Assembly: GCA_012522185.1 (NCBI GenBank)
Contig: JAAYKY010000038.1
Coordinates: 1 to 47,960, forward strand
DNA: 47,960 nt
Source of the DNA: Flavobacteriaceae bacterium
GTDB lineage: Bacteria; Bacteroidota; Bacteroidia; Flavobacteriales; Weeksellaceae
Reading direction: 5' to 3'
The notes below the pieces were generated by a model. The model was not told the origin of the DNA. It was given only the letters and a program-made list of their open reading frames with translations, and did not search any database. A program made the translations under genes and the position numbers. Positions 34,105 to 41,819 of this stretch are shown in pieces. Each line of letters opens with the position of its first letter. Within the stretch, counting starts at the first letter, position 1.

Positions 34105-36144
34105 ATGAGAAAATTAGTATATATATTCGTTATGGCGTTGTTAACCGTCGGAGTTCAGGCACAAGTGGACAGATCTCAACCCCAACCGGGTCCGGCTCCA
34201 AAAGTAAATTTAGGAACACCCCAAACATTTGAATTAAAGAACGGACTCAAAGTAATGGTGGTAGAAAATCATAAATTACCTCGAGTGTCCATTACGTTGA
34301 GCATAGACAATCCGCCTTTTGTAGAGGGCGATCAAAAAGGGATTCATGACCTAACGGGAGCTTTGATGGGCAATGGAACCAGCAAGATTTCAAAAGAAGC
34401 TTTCCAAGAAGAAATCGATTTCATGGGTGCTCGAATTAATCTTCATGCTTCCGGTGCGAGTGCCAATACACTTTCGCGTTATTTCCCAAGAGTTTTGGAA
34501 TTGATGGCAGAAGGCGCCATCGACCCAAATTTCACTCAAAATGATTTCGATACGCAGTTAGCTCGGTTCATCGATGGTTTGAAATCCGAAGAAAGATCGG
34601 TAGCTTCCAATGCGGCACGAGTAGAAAATGTTTTGGTTTTTGGGGCGAATCATCCGGCAGGAGAATTCACGACAGAAGAAAAATTGAAAAATTTGACTTT
34701 GAATGATGTGAAAAATCATTACCAGACATATTTCGCACCCAATAATGCTTATTTGATTGTGATGGGCGATGTGAAGTTCAAGGATGTGAAAAAGTTGGTT
34801 AATAAGAACTTTAAAAATTGGAAAAAAGGAAATATTCCGGCTTCTGATTATCCGAATCCGACCAATGTGGCCAAAACCGAAATTAATTTTGTGGATATGC
34901 CCAATGCCGTTCAGTCGGAAATTGCGATTTTGAGTTCAGTTAATTTGAAAATGACTGACAAAGATTATTTTGCAGCGATCATAGCCAATCAGATTTACGG
35001 TGGGGATTTTAACAGTTACCTGAATATGAATTTACGTGAAGCCAATGGATGGACTTATGGTGCACGTTCGAGCATTCGTGGCAATAAATACGTTGGGAAA
35101 TTCAAAGCTGGATCACAGGTTCGCAATGAGGTAACCGATAGCGCGGTGGTGGAAGCGATGAAAGAATTGAACCGTATCCGAACTGAAAAGGTATCACCGG
35201 AAACACTTGCTACGGTAAAGGCTACATTCATCGGGAATTTCGTGATGGATGCAGAGAAGCCAGAAGTCATTGCTCGTCAAGCTTTGCTCACTCAAACACA
35301 AGGACTTCCCGCGAATTTTTATCAAAATTACATTCAAAACATCAATGCGGTAACTGCGGAAGATGTACAGAAGGCGGCTCAGAAATACTTTTCTCATAAT
35401 AATGCGAGAATTTTGGTCGTAGGTAGGGCAGCAGATGTATTGCCTGCACTTGAAAAGCTTCCGTATCAAATCAATTATTTCGATCGTTTTGGGAATCCAA
35501 CGGAGAAGCCTCAGCAAAAACAAGTTGGTGAGGGTGTTACAGTAAAATCGGTTTTAGAGAATTACATTGAAGCGATTGGTGGAGATAAGGTAAAGTCGGT
35601 AAAATCTGTTCATGCTACTTATGAAGCGGAAGTTCAAGGTATGAAACTGAACATGAAAGCCATCAATACAAGCGATGGAAAGGCGATGAACGTTGTGAGT
35701 GGAATGGGTATGGAACTTTCCAAAACGGTTTTTGACGGGAAATCCGGATATCACTTACAGCAAGGGCAACGCATAGATATGGATGAAGAGGAAATTGCGG
35801 CTTATCAATACGAAGCGCATCCTTTCCCTGAATTGGTTTTGGCGGATAAGCCGGGTGTTAGTTTAGCAGGGATTGAAACCTTCAACGGAAAAGATGCCTA
35901 TGTAATCGTTGACGGAAAGAAAAAGACGTACTACGACATAGAAACCGGATTGTCATTGGGTACTTCCAGCGAATTGGAAGCGCAAGGACAGACGATTTCA
36001 CAGACGATGATTTATGGCGAATACAAGGAATACGACGGGATTAAATATCCGTCAGAATTCACCATGAATGTTGGTGTTGACATGAGTTTTAAAGTTCAGG
36101 ACATCAAATTCAACGAAGAGGTTTCCGATGCCGATTTCCAATAA
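34105..36144 (+). CDS. M16 family protein, non-catalytic subunit with extra C-terminal domain
   Basis: A 679-residue secreted protein (signal peptide ending GVQAQ) with two M16 repeats at about 35-450. The zinc motif is replaced: the expected HxxEH position reads GIHDLTGALMGNGTS, so it cannot bind zinc in the usual way and is the structural partner of the upstream peptidase. Residues about 470-679 form an extra domain (VLENYIEAIGGDKVKSVKSV) of the outer-membrane-lipoprotein-sorting-like fold seen in many Bacteroidota. Pairing active and inactive M16 subunits is standard. A terminator follows at 36164. Confidence 0.88.
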   Translation: MRKLVYIFVMALLTVGVQAQVDRSQPQPGPAPKVNLGTPQTFELKNGLKVMVVENHKLPRVSITLSIDNPPFVEGDQKGIHDLTGALMGNGTSKISKEAFQEEIDFMGARINLHASGASANTLSRYFPRVLELMAEGAIDPNFTQNDFDTQLARFIDGLKSEERSVASNAARVENVLVFGANHPAGEFTTEEKLKNLTLNDVKNHYQTYFAPNNAYLIVMGDVKFKDVKKLVNKNFKNWKKGNIPASDYPNPTNVAKTEINFVDMPNAVQSEIAILSSVNLKMTDKDYFAAIIANQIYGGDFNSYLNMNLREANGWTYGARSSIRGNKYVGKFKAGSQVRNEVTDSAVVEAMKELNRIRTEKVSPETLATVKATFIGNFVMDAEKPEVIARQALLTQTQGLPANFYQNYIQNINAVTAEDVQKAAQKYFSHNNARILVVGRAADVLPALEKLPYQINYFDRFGNPTEKPQQKQVGEGVTVKSVLENYIEAIGGDKVKSVKSVHATYEAEVQGMKLNMKAINTSDGKAMNVVSGMGMELSKTVFDGKSGYHLQQGQRIDMDEEEIAAYQYEAHPFPELVLADKPGVSLAGIETFNGKDAYVIVDGKKKTYYDIETGLSLGTSSELEAQGQTISQTMIYGEYKEYDGIKYPSEFTMNVGVDMSFKVQDIKFNEEVSDADFQ

Positions 36145-36163
36145 ATAGAAGTTTAATATTTGT

Positions 36164-36194
36164 AAAATCCCTGTCAATTGGCAGGGATTTTTTT
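36164..36194 (+). terminator. Rho-independent terminator of M16 pair
   Basis: AATCCCTG and CAGGGATT form an 8-bp stem around TCAATTGG, followed by a run of seven T, about 25 bases after the stop codon. Confidence 0.9.
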
Positions 36195-36282
36195 GATGGG
36201 GGAATTTGGAAAGTTAAGTATATTTGGGGGTTAGGTAGTCTATTTACTAGAAAGCAATTTGAAAAACATAAAAATTGAATAA

Positions 36283-36513
36283 TTGAAAAGTATATACAAA
36301 AATCTTTTTTTACTTTTTCTTACAGTTTTGCTTTTTTCATGTAAAGAAGACTATACCTTGACATCTCGCTCTTTTATTTTCTCAAGAAAACTACTTATAA
36401 ACAAGCTTTTATCTGAGAAAGTAATTGTTAATTGTGAAATTAAAGATGAGAGTATCGACAAATTCATTATGAAATACGATGAGAAAATTGAAGAAGCCCT
36501 GATAAGGCTTTAG
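36283..36513 (+). pseudogene. Possible small lipoprotein remnant
   Basis: The frame opens with TTG and has a lipoprotein-like start (LLFLTVLLFSCKEDYTL, Cys near 20), then about 55 charged residues ending EEALIRL. No family is recognised. The absence of an ATG, the short length and the decayed neighbour at 36557 suggest a broken gene. The 647-base gap 36145-36791 contains only this, the next remnant and the terminator. Confidence 0.35.
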
Positions 36514-36556
36514 AAATTTTCTCATTCCAAAATAGGGTTTTGTCAAACATTCATAA

Positions 36557-36748
36557 ATGAAAATCAATTTTTTAATTGATTGTACTGTTTCTGATTTCAT
36601 TTGTTGTTGTTTATTGCCAAGCACAACCCAAAACGCCTACACACAAAAGCTGGAATATGCCCTGAATGGCAACATAAAAGAGGTTACAGATTATACAAAG
36701 GAGTGGAGATTCATCACACTCATTCTTCGTGTTCTGAATGACAGCTAA
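36557..36748 (+). pseudogene. Decayed secreted-protein gene
   Basis: The frame MKINFLIDCTV carries on to NAYTQKLEYALNGNIKEVTD. A hydrophobic signal-peptide-like stretch, IVLFLISFVVVYCQAQPK, appears in a neighbouring frame in the middle of it. This is best explained by two compensating frameshifts in a former secreted protein. No family is named. Confidence 0.4.
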
Positions 36749-36791
36749 CCCTTTTTTTTGTCTGCCGAAGCTCCTTGTTTCGCGGAAACTT

Positions 36792-38054
36792 CTAATAATT
36801 ATCCCTCAGAAATTCCAGGAGTTTTTGAGTTTCTTGTCTTACTTGCCAGTTTTGTTTTTGAAAATGATTGTTCATTACGCTAAAAATCAAGGTTCTTCCG
36901 GACTTTGTTTTGAGGTATCCGCTGAGGCAATAATTATTGGACAAAGTTCCTGATTTCGCATATACATAGGGTGTTTTTCCGCCGTAATTTCCTTTGAGTG
37001 TTCCGGTTCTTCCTCCGACCGCAAAAATATTGAAAAGTCTTTCTTCTGCGAATTCCTTATAAAGTTTATCGAGCACGTGAACCATGGTTCTTGGTGTGAA
37101 TAAATTATACCTCGAGAGTCCTGATCCATCGACCCAAACGGGATCTTCGGGCATTGATTTTAAGTGTCTGGTTTTCATGTAATTAATTGCTTTTTCGGAA
37201 CTCATGGAACCGGAAATTTGAGCTGAAACCATTAGTAAAATCTGTTCTGCCAGAAAGTTGTCACTCACCTCCATCATTCGTTTATACACCAAATCCGATG
37301 GCAAACTAAACAATACTTTTGCATTTTTTCCTAATAATTTATCATTGAGAAAGACTTCTTTTCCGACTGCTTCGGAAAGCATTTGACGGATCAATTCGTC
37401 TTTCACCACAAAAGGAATCCGAGTGGAATTACCATTTCGGGAGCCTAAATAAAATTTATTTTCATAAAAATCCCGACTAAATAGGCTCTCTTGGTATTCC
37501 ACTGAATCAGCCAAGGTAAGTGGAAAGGCAGAAGGTCCGCTTTTTCCTTTTCGCAAAGTGGCCATATTTCCATAAAGCGGAAATTCACTTCGTTCGGGTG
37601 AGTAATGCTTTTCATAATCTTCCCAAGACCATCCCAATCCTAAACGAGTTCCTTCGAATTTGCCCCAACTCAGGTAAATATCACCTGGTTCATTTTTTAA
37701 AAAATCGATAGCGCGGTTGACGGATCGGAATTCGGGATGAAGAAAAGTCGGATCTCCCAATCCTTCGATGTAAAGATTTCCGTTTTTACGTTCGTATCGC
37801 AGTGCTGGAATGGAATCGGGAAGAACTTTCATCGCACTGTAAAGTGAAAGAATTTTCACATTGGACGCTGGTGTAAAATATTTCTCACCATTGTAGTCAA
37901 AAAGGACTTCGGCGGTTTCTGCATCTTGCAAATAAAATCCTGTAAATTGATTCTTATAAAAATCAGATTCCAAATGATTTTGAATCCATTCGGATTGAGA
38001 TTTCAGGACAAGGGGTAAAAATAGAATTAAAAAAAAGAATGCTTTCCTATACAT
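36792..38054 (-). CDS. dacB: D-alanyl-D-alanine carboxypeptidase/endopeptidase (PBP4, S13)
   Basis: A 420-residue periplasmic penicillin-binding protein that trims or cuts peptidoglycan peptides. It has a signal peptide (MYRKAFFFLILFLPLVLKSQ). The catalytic SxxK motif is TPASNVKILSLYSA (about 61), SxN is in MEVSDNFLAEQIL (about 262), and KTG appears as YAKSGTLSNNY (about 365). All three motifs are present, and the large insert domain of class C proteins lies between the first two. It is slightly short compared with E. coli PBP4. It starts 11 bases after the MscS stop codon, on the same strand. Confidence 0.9.
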   Translation of the reverse strand: MYRKAFFFLILFLPLVLKSQSEWIQNHLESDFYKNQFTGFYLQDAETAEVLFDYNGEKYFTPASNVKILSLYSAMKVLPDSIPALRYERKNGNLYIEGLGDPTFLHPEFRSVNRAIDFLKNEPGDIYLSWGKFEGTRLGLGWSWEDYEKHYSPERSEFPLYGNMATLRKGKSGPSAFPLTLADSVEYQESLFSRDFYENKFYLGSRNGNSTRIPFVVKDELIRQMLSEAVGKEVFLNDKLLGKNAKVLFSLPSDLVYKRMMEVSDNFLAEQILLMVSAQISGSMSSEKAINYMKTRHLKSMPEDPVWVDGSGLSRYNLFTPRTMVHVLDKLYKEFAEERLFNIFAVGGRTGTLKGNYGGKTPYVYAKSGTLSNNYCLSGYLKTKSGRTLIFSVMNNHFQKQNWQVRQETQKLLEFLRDNY

Positions 38055-38065
38055 AATGATTAAGT

Positions 38066-38893
38066 CTAATTAGTCGGTTTATCATCAGTCGGCAAAATTC
38101 TCATAATACTTTGTGGAAAAGGGATTTTGATATCGTTTTCATCGAGTTTTTCTTTGGTTTTTTTGTAGAGTTTATAGTATGCTTTCCAATACTCATCACG
38201 TTTTACAAATCCCCAGACGGCAAGATTGATACTAGTTTCTGCAAATTCAAGTACTTCCACTACTACTTCTTGGTCTTTTAAGATCATCGGTTCTTCTTTG
38301 AGCATATCCTTGAGAACTTGTTGGGCTTTTTCCATATCATCGCTATAAGAAATCCCTACTTTTATGACAAGTCGTCTTGTATCTTTGATTGAATAATTGG
38401 TAACGGGGTTATTGAGCAAGGTAGAATTAGGCAAGGTAATCACCACATGATCGGGGGTGACCAAAGTTGTGTATAAAATACTGATGGACTCTACCGTGCC
38501 ACCCTTTTCGAGTGCGACTATATAATCGCCTACTTTAAAAGGTTTGAACAAAATAATCAAGAGTCCCCCTGCGAAATTGGACAAACTACCCTGGAGTGAA
38601 AGTCCCACACCGGCTGCAAGACCTGCCATAATCGCGGCAAAAGAAGTCACTTTGATTCCGACTGTACTTACTGCAGAAAGGATGACCATTATTTTGAACA
38701 CCACACTGATTACAGGTAGTATAAATTCTCGAATGGATGCGTCCACATTTCGTTTTACCATTCGGTTTCGAATGATTTTTTTCAAACGATTGGCCAACCA
38801 GAATCCGACTACAATAATTAGAATTCCCACAAAGACCTTCAAGCTTTGTCGGATTAGTAAGTCAATAAACCATTCTATTTTTTCTTCGCTCAT
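38066..38893 (-). CDS. Small-conductance mechanosensitive channel (MscS family)
   Basis: A 275-residue channel that opens under membrane tension during osmotic downshock. Three membrane helices lie within the first 130 residues. The pore helix region is AAIMAGLAAGVGLSLQGSLS (about 85-105) followed by NFAGGLLIILFKPFKVGDYI. The beta domain has VTPDHVVITLPNSTLLNNPV. The size fits the small E. coli-type channel. It is the first gene of a unit with dacB, so membrane and wall maintenance are paired. Confidence 0.92.
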   Translation of the reverse strand: MSEEKIEWFIDLLIRQSLKVFVGILIIVVGFWLANRLKKIIRNRMVKRNVDASIREFILPVISVVFKIMVILSAVSTVGIKVTSFAAIMAGLAAGVGLSLQGSLSNFAGGLLIILFKPFKVGDYIVALEKGGTVESISILYTTLVTPDHVVITLPNSTLLNNPVTNYSIKDTRRLVIKVGISYSDDMEKAQQVLKDMLKEEPMILKDQEVVVEVLEFAETSINLAVWGFVKRDEYWKAYYKLYKKTKEKLDENDIKIPFPQSIMRILPTDDKPTN

Positions 38894-39021
38894 CGGGTAA
38901 ATTTATACAAAAATAAGCCTTAGTCTTTCATCTTAACTTATTGAATGAAATTTTTAAGAGGGTTTTATGTGAATTGAGAATAAAAGTTAGTTATTTTTTG
39001 TCAAATCTTAATTTTTTCATA

Positions 39022-39045
39022 AAAATACCTCAAAGTAGGTATTTT
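39022..39045. promoter_or_regulatory. Hairpin/operator before the Cys-rich lipoprotein gene
   Basis: AAAATACCT (39022-39030) and AGGTATTTT (39037-39045) are a perfect 9-bp inverted repeat around a six-base loop. They sit where the -33 region would be, 20 bases before the -7 box TACTTTTG. An operator is likelier than a terminator because no T run or upstream gene fits. Confidence 0.45.
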
Positions 39046-39064
39046 ATAAACTGTTGAAACCAAA

Positions 39065-39072
39065 TACTTTTG
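39065..39072 (+). promoter_or_regulatory. -7 box of the Cys-rich lipoprotein gene
   Basis: TACTTTTG matches TAnnTTTG, 21 bases before the start codon. The region usually occupied by the -33 element lies in the right arm of the inverted repeat. Confidence 0.55.
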
Positions 39073-39093
39073 CTTTAATTCTAAAACTTAATT

Positions 39094-39426
39094 ATGCGAA
39101 AATTCTTCTACCTATTATTTTTTTCATTTTTATTGATGAACACTTCCTGTTTCGAGGACTTGTTTGGGATTGAGGACGATGATGAATATTATTCGGACGA
39201 TGATTCCTCTCACTCCAATGCTTCTTATGAATTTACTTATCAATGTCCGGGTGGATATGGCAGTCCATTTACTGTAACCATTCCAGCGGGTAGTACACAG
39301 TGTCAAAATGCTTATGAGTATTTTGCAAAGGTGTACGGATGCAACGATTATGATAATTTTAATGAAGCCAATTGTAAAATGTGTTATGATTGTGGTATTC
39401 AAGACTATTGTACGGTTTGTGAATAA
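39094..39426 (+). CDS. Cys-rich small lipoprotein
   Basis: A 110-residue lipoprotein with signal peptide MRKFFYLLFFSFLLMNTSC, an extremely acidic linker (GIEDDDEYYSDDDSS) and a C-terminal domain of about 70 residues holding eight Cys besides the lipidated one (QCPGG, QCQNA, GCNDY, NCKMCYDC, YCTVC). The Cys spacing with CKMCYDC suggests disulfide-knotted or metal-binding packing on the cell surface. No known family is recognised. It has its own promoter, a possible operator and a terminator. Confidence 0.7.
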   Translation: MRKFFYLLFFSFLLMNTSCFEDLFGIEDDDEYYSDDDSSHSNASYEFTYQCPGGYGSPFTVTIPAGSTQCQNAYEYFAKVYGCNDYDNFNEANCKMCYDCGIQDYCTVCE

Positions 39427-39455
39427 CTTCTCTCTCTCCTAATCTTATTTTCAAA

Positions 39456-39483
39456 GTCCGACTTTTCTTAGTCGGATTTTTTA
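39456..39483 (+). terminator. Rho-independent terminator after the Cys-rich lipoprotein
   Basis: TCCGAC and GTCGGA, with flanking A-T pairs, form a stem around TTTTCTTA, followed by six T. Confidence 0.8.
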
Positions 39484-39524
39484 TTTCTAAATCCTGCTAT
39501 TTATCCTTAGAAAGGAAACATGTT

Positions 39525-39532
39525 TATCTTTG
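39525..39532 (+). promoter_or_regulatory. -7-like box immediately before tgt
   Basis: TATCTTTG matches TAnnTTTG but ends only five bases before the tgt start codon. If it is used, the tgt mRNA would be leaderless or nearly so. Confidence 0.4.
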
Positions 39533-39537
39533 CATCG

Positions 39538-40668
39538 ATGAAATTTGAAATACAAGGAAAAGACTCGAATTCCAAAGCAAGAGCTGGTAAGATTTCCACG
39601 GCGCATGGTGAAATTGAGACACCGATTTTTATGCCGGTTGGGACTGTTGCGAGCGTGAAATCGGTTCACCAACGTGAATTAAAAGAAGACATTAAAGCCC
39701 AGATTATTTTGGGGAATACCTATCATCTGTATTTACGTCCGGGCATTGAGATTTTAAATCAGGCTGGAGGGCTGCATAAATTCATGAATTGGGACAGACC
39801 TATTTTGACGGATAGTGGTGGCTTTCAGGTTTATTCGCTTTCGGACCGAAGAAAAGTTTCTGAGGAAGGTGTTCGATTTAAATCTCATATCGATGGTTCC
39901 TATCATATGTTCACACCTGAATATTCGATGGAAATCCAAAGAAACATCGGGGCCGATATCATCATGGCTTTTGATGAACTCACGGGAATTCCTGCTGAAT
40001 ACAAGGATGCCAAACGCGCTATGCATGTAACGCATCGCTGGCTGGAACGTTGTCGGGCTTGGCTGAATGGAAATCCGGCGCTTTATGGATACGAACAGAC
40101 GCTTTATCCGATTGTACAAGGCAATTCCTTTCTTGATTTACGAAGAGAGTCGGCTGAATTTGTAGCTAATTTCGGGGCGGATGGGAATGCTATAGGTGGG
40201 TTGAGCGTAGGTGAACCTGAAGAAGTGATGTATGAAATCACCGATTTGGTTACCGATATTTTGCCCCAAGACAAACCGCGGTATCTGATGGGTGTTGGAA
40301 CGCCTTGGAATATTTTGGAATGCATCGCATTGGGTGTCGATCAGTTTGATTGTGTGATGCCTACTCGTAATGCTCGTAATGGAATGCTGTTTACTTGGAA
40401 TGGTGTGATGAACATGAAAAATGCCAAATGGAAAGATGATTTTTCGGCTTTGGATGAATCTGGAACAAGTTATGTGGACAGTTATTATTCCAAAGCTTAT
40501 GTGCGTCATCTGTTTGTGGCTGAGGAATATTTAGGTAAACAAATTGCATCGGTTCATAATCTTGCTTTTTATTTGGATTTGGTAAGGACTGCCCGTGAAC
40601 ATATAATTCGCGGGGACTTTAATGAGTGGAAGGATCGGGTCATTCCCCAATTAAGAGTAAGGCTCTAA
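39538..40668 (+). CDS. tgt: tRNA-guanine transglycosylase
   Basis: Tgt swaps guanine 34 for a queuosine precursor in certain tRNAs. The TIM-barrel protein is 376 residues from the start MKFEIQ, which fits the family; an upstream ATG at 39520 would add six residues. The proton-accepting Asp is in LTDSGGFQVYSL (about 93-104) and the nucleophile Asp in GVDQFDCVMPTRNARNG (about 263-279). The usual zinc motif CxCxxC is replaced: the segment reads DESGTSYVDSYYSKAYVRHL, keeping only the final His. The classic structural zinc site is therefore absent. Confidence 0.94.
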   Translation: MKFEIQGKDSNSKARAGKISTAHGEIETPIFMPVGTVASVKSVHQRELKEDIKAQIILGNTYHLYLRPGIEILNQAGGLHKFMNWDRPILTDSGGFQVYSLSDRRKVSEEGVRFKSHIDGSYHMFTPEYSMEIQRNIGADIIMAFDELTGIPAEYKDAKRAMHVTHRWLERCRAWLNGNPALYGYEQTLYPIVQGNSFLDLRRESAEFVANFGADGNAIGGLSVGEPEEVMYEITDLVTDILPQDKPRYLMGVGTPWNILECIALGVDQFDCVMPTRNARNGMLFTWNGVMNMKNAKWKDDFSALDESGTSYVDSYYSKAYVRHLFVAEEYLGKQIASVHNLAFYLDLVRTAREHIIRGDFNEWKDRVIPQLRVRL

Positions 40669-40676
40669 TAAGTATT

Positions 40677-40731
40677 ATACGCTATAATTACGCAATAAAC
40701 ACGCTATAACTACGCAATAACTACGCTATAA
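40677..40731. repeat. Tandem repeat, five 11-bp units
   Basis: Five contiguous 11-base units: ATACGCTATAA, TTACGCAATAA, ACACGCTATAA, CTACGCAATAA, CTACGCTATAA. They lie 8 bases after the tgt stop codon and 57 bases before the next gene. They share period and the form YTAYGCNATRN with the array at 11446-11533. Confidence 0.9.
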
Positions 40732-40788
40732 GTTTGATATATTCTGATATTCTTGTAAATTGTGAAGAGAATTGATAAATAGTATATC

Positions 40789-41544
40789 ATGGCAAAGTTA
40801 AATAAGGGATTGCTAAATATCAAGGGCAGTATAGGAGATTATACATTTTACGAGCTCAATGGTCAACTTATTGTTCGCAAAAAGGGAGGAGGGTTTAACA
40901 CTGAGGCGATTAAAACTAAGAGATCCATGGCGCCTACGCGTCAGTACGGCAAGGAGTTCGGTGGGTGTTCTCGGTTGGTAAGTTCTTATCGGAATAGTTT
41001 TTCGTGGTTTTATCAGCATCACAAGGACGGTAGCTTACATGGTCGTTTGATGAGTATGGTGACCAAGGTTAAAAATTTGGATCCCGTTTCTGTTCGAGGT
41101 GAGAGAGTTTTTTATCGTGGGCTGGAGACTTTAGAGGGTCGTTCGGTTTTCGAAGGCTTTGTTTATACGCCTAAATGTTCGATAGGTTCAATTTTGGGCA
41201 GTAAATTTAGTATGGATTGGGATTCATTGAAATTGCGAATTGAGACGATGTTTCCTGATCAGGTTTTTTATCCCAAGGGAGCGACTCATTTGGAGTTGCA
41301 GTTGGTGGTTTTGGTTTTTGATTTTCAACGAAGGGTTTATGAGATTGAATTCGCCACACCAGAGCAGATTGAGCGGGGTCGTTTTCCGGGAGTATTGGAA
41401 TTGGGTATTTCAGAAATGCCGAAAGAAAAGGGTACGCGTTTGTCTTTTTTGGCAATTCGCTATTATGAAATGAGCGGAGGTCAGTTGTTTGCGTACCACA
41501 ATCAGGATTTCTTGGGATTGGAATTGGTTGATGTTTGGTATTGA
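40789..41544 (+). CDS. KGSIGDYTFY-family protein of unknown function
   Basis: A 251-residue protein with the recurring Bacteroidota N-terminal pattern NIKGSIGDYTFYELNGQLIV followed by a Lys/Gly patch, TRQYGKEFGGCSRLV and SVRGERVFYRGLETLEG. I recall many homologs annotated only as hypothetical. There is no signal peptide or membrane segment. The C-terminal half (GATHLELQLVVLVFDFQRRV and onward) looks like a beta sandwich. It starts 57 bases after an 11-bp repeat array and lies between tgt and lptG, which I would expect to be adjacent, so it appears inserted. Function unknown; a structural or phage-like protein is possible. Confidence 0.65.
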   Translation: MAKLNKGLLNIKGSIGDYTFYELNGQLIVRKKGGGFNTEAIKTKRSMAPTRQYGKEFGGCSRLVSSYRNSFSWFYQHHKDGSLHGRLMSMVTKVKNLDPVSVRGERVFYRGLETLEGRSVFEGFVYTPKCSIGSILGSKFSMDWDSLKLRIETMFPDQVFYPKGATHLELQLVVLVFDFQRRVYEIEFATPEQIERGRFPGVLELGISEMPKEKGTRLSFLAIRYYEMSGGQLFAYHNQDFLGLELVDVWY

Positions 41545-41819
41545 GTGTTTTGTGGAAATATTTTTGGAGTGGGTTAAAATATAAATTAAGTTTGGGTTAC
41601 TGCTGAATTTTCATTGAATTTATAAAAGTTAAGAAGCATTTAGAATAAAGATTAATTAATTCTTTGAGTGAGATTTTGTTAAAAAATAGATTATATAGAA
41701 TGGCTGATGCATTTGAATAAAAGATGAAAACGCTCAGCGTCAGAGTTGCATCACAAATGAAGAGTGTGAATGAGTTGTGAGGTGGTAAAGGATTGTTTAG
41801 GTAAAATTGGATTTGAATT

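Noticed and set aside
36283-36513. Duplicate of gldD
   Set aside because: The shared SCKEDYTL string at the lipobox is short, and the rest of the frame has no similarity to GldD. Treated as coincidence or a signal-peptide resemblance.
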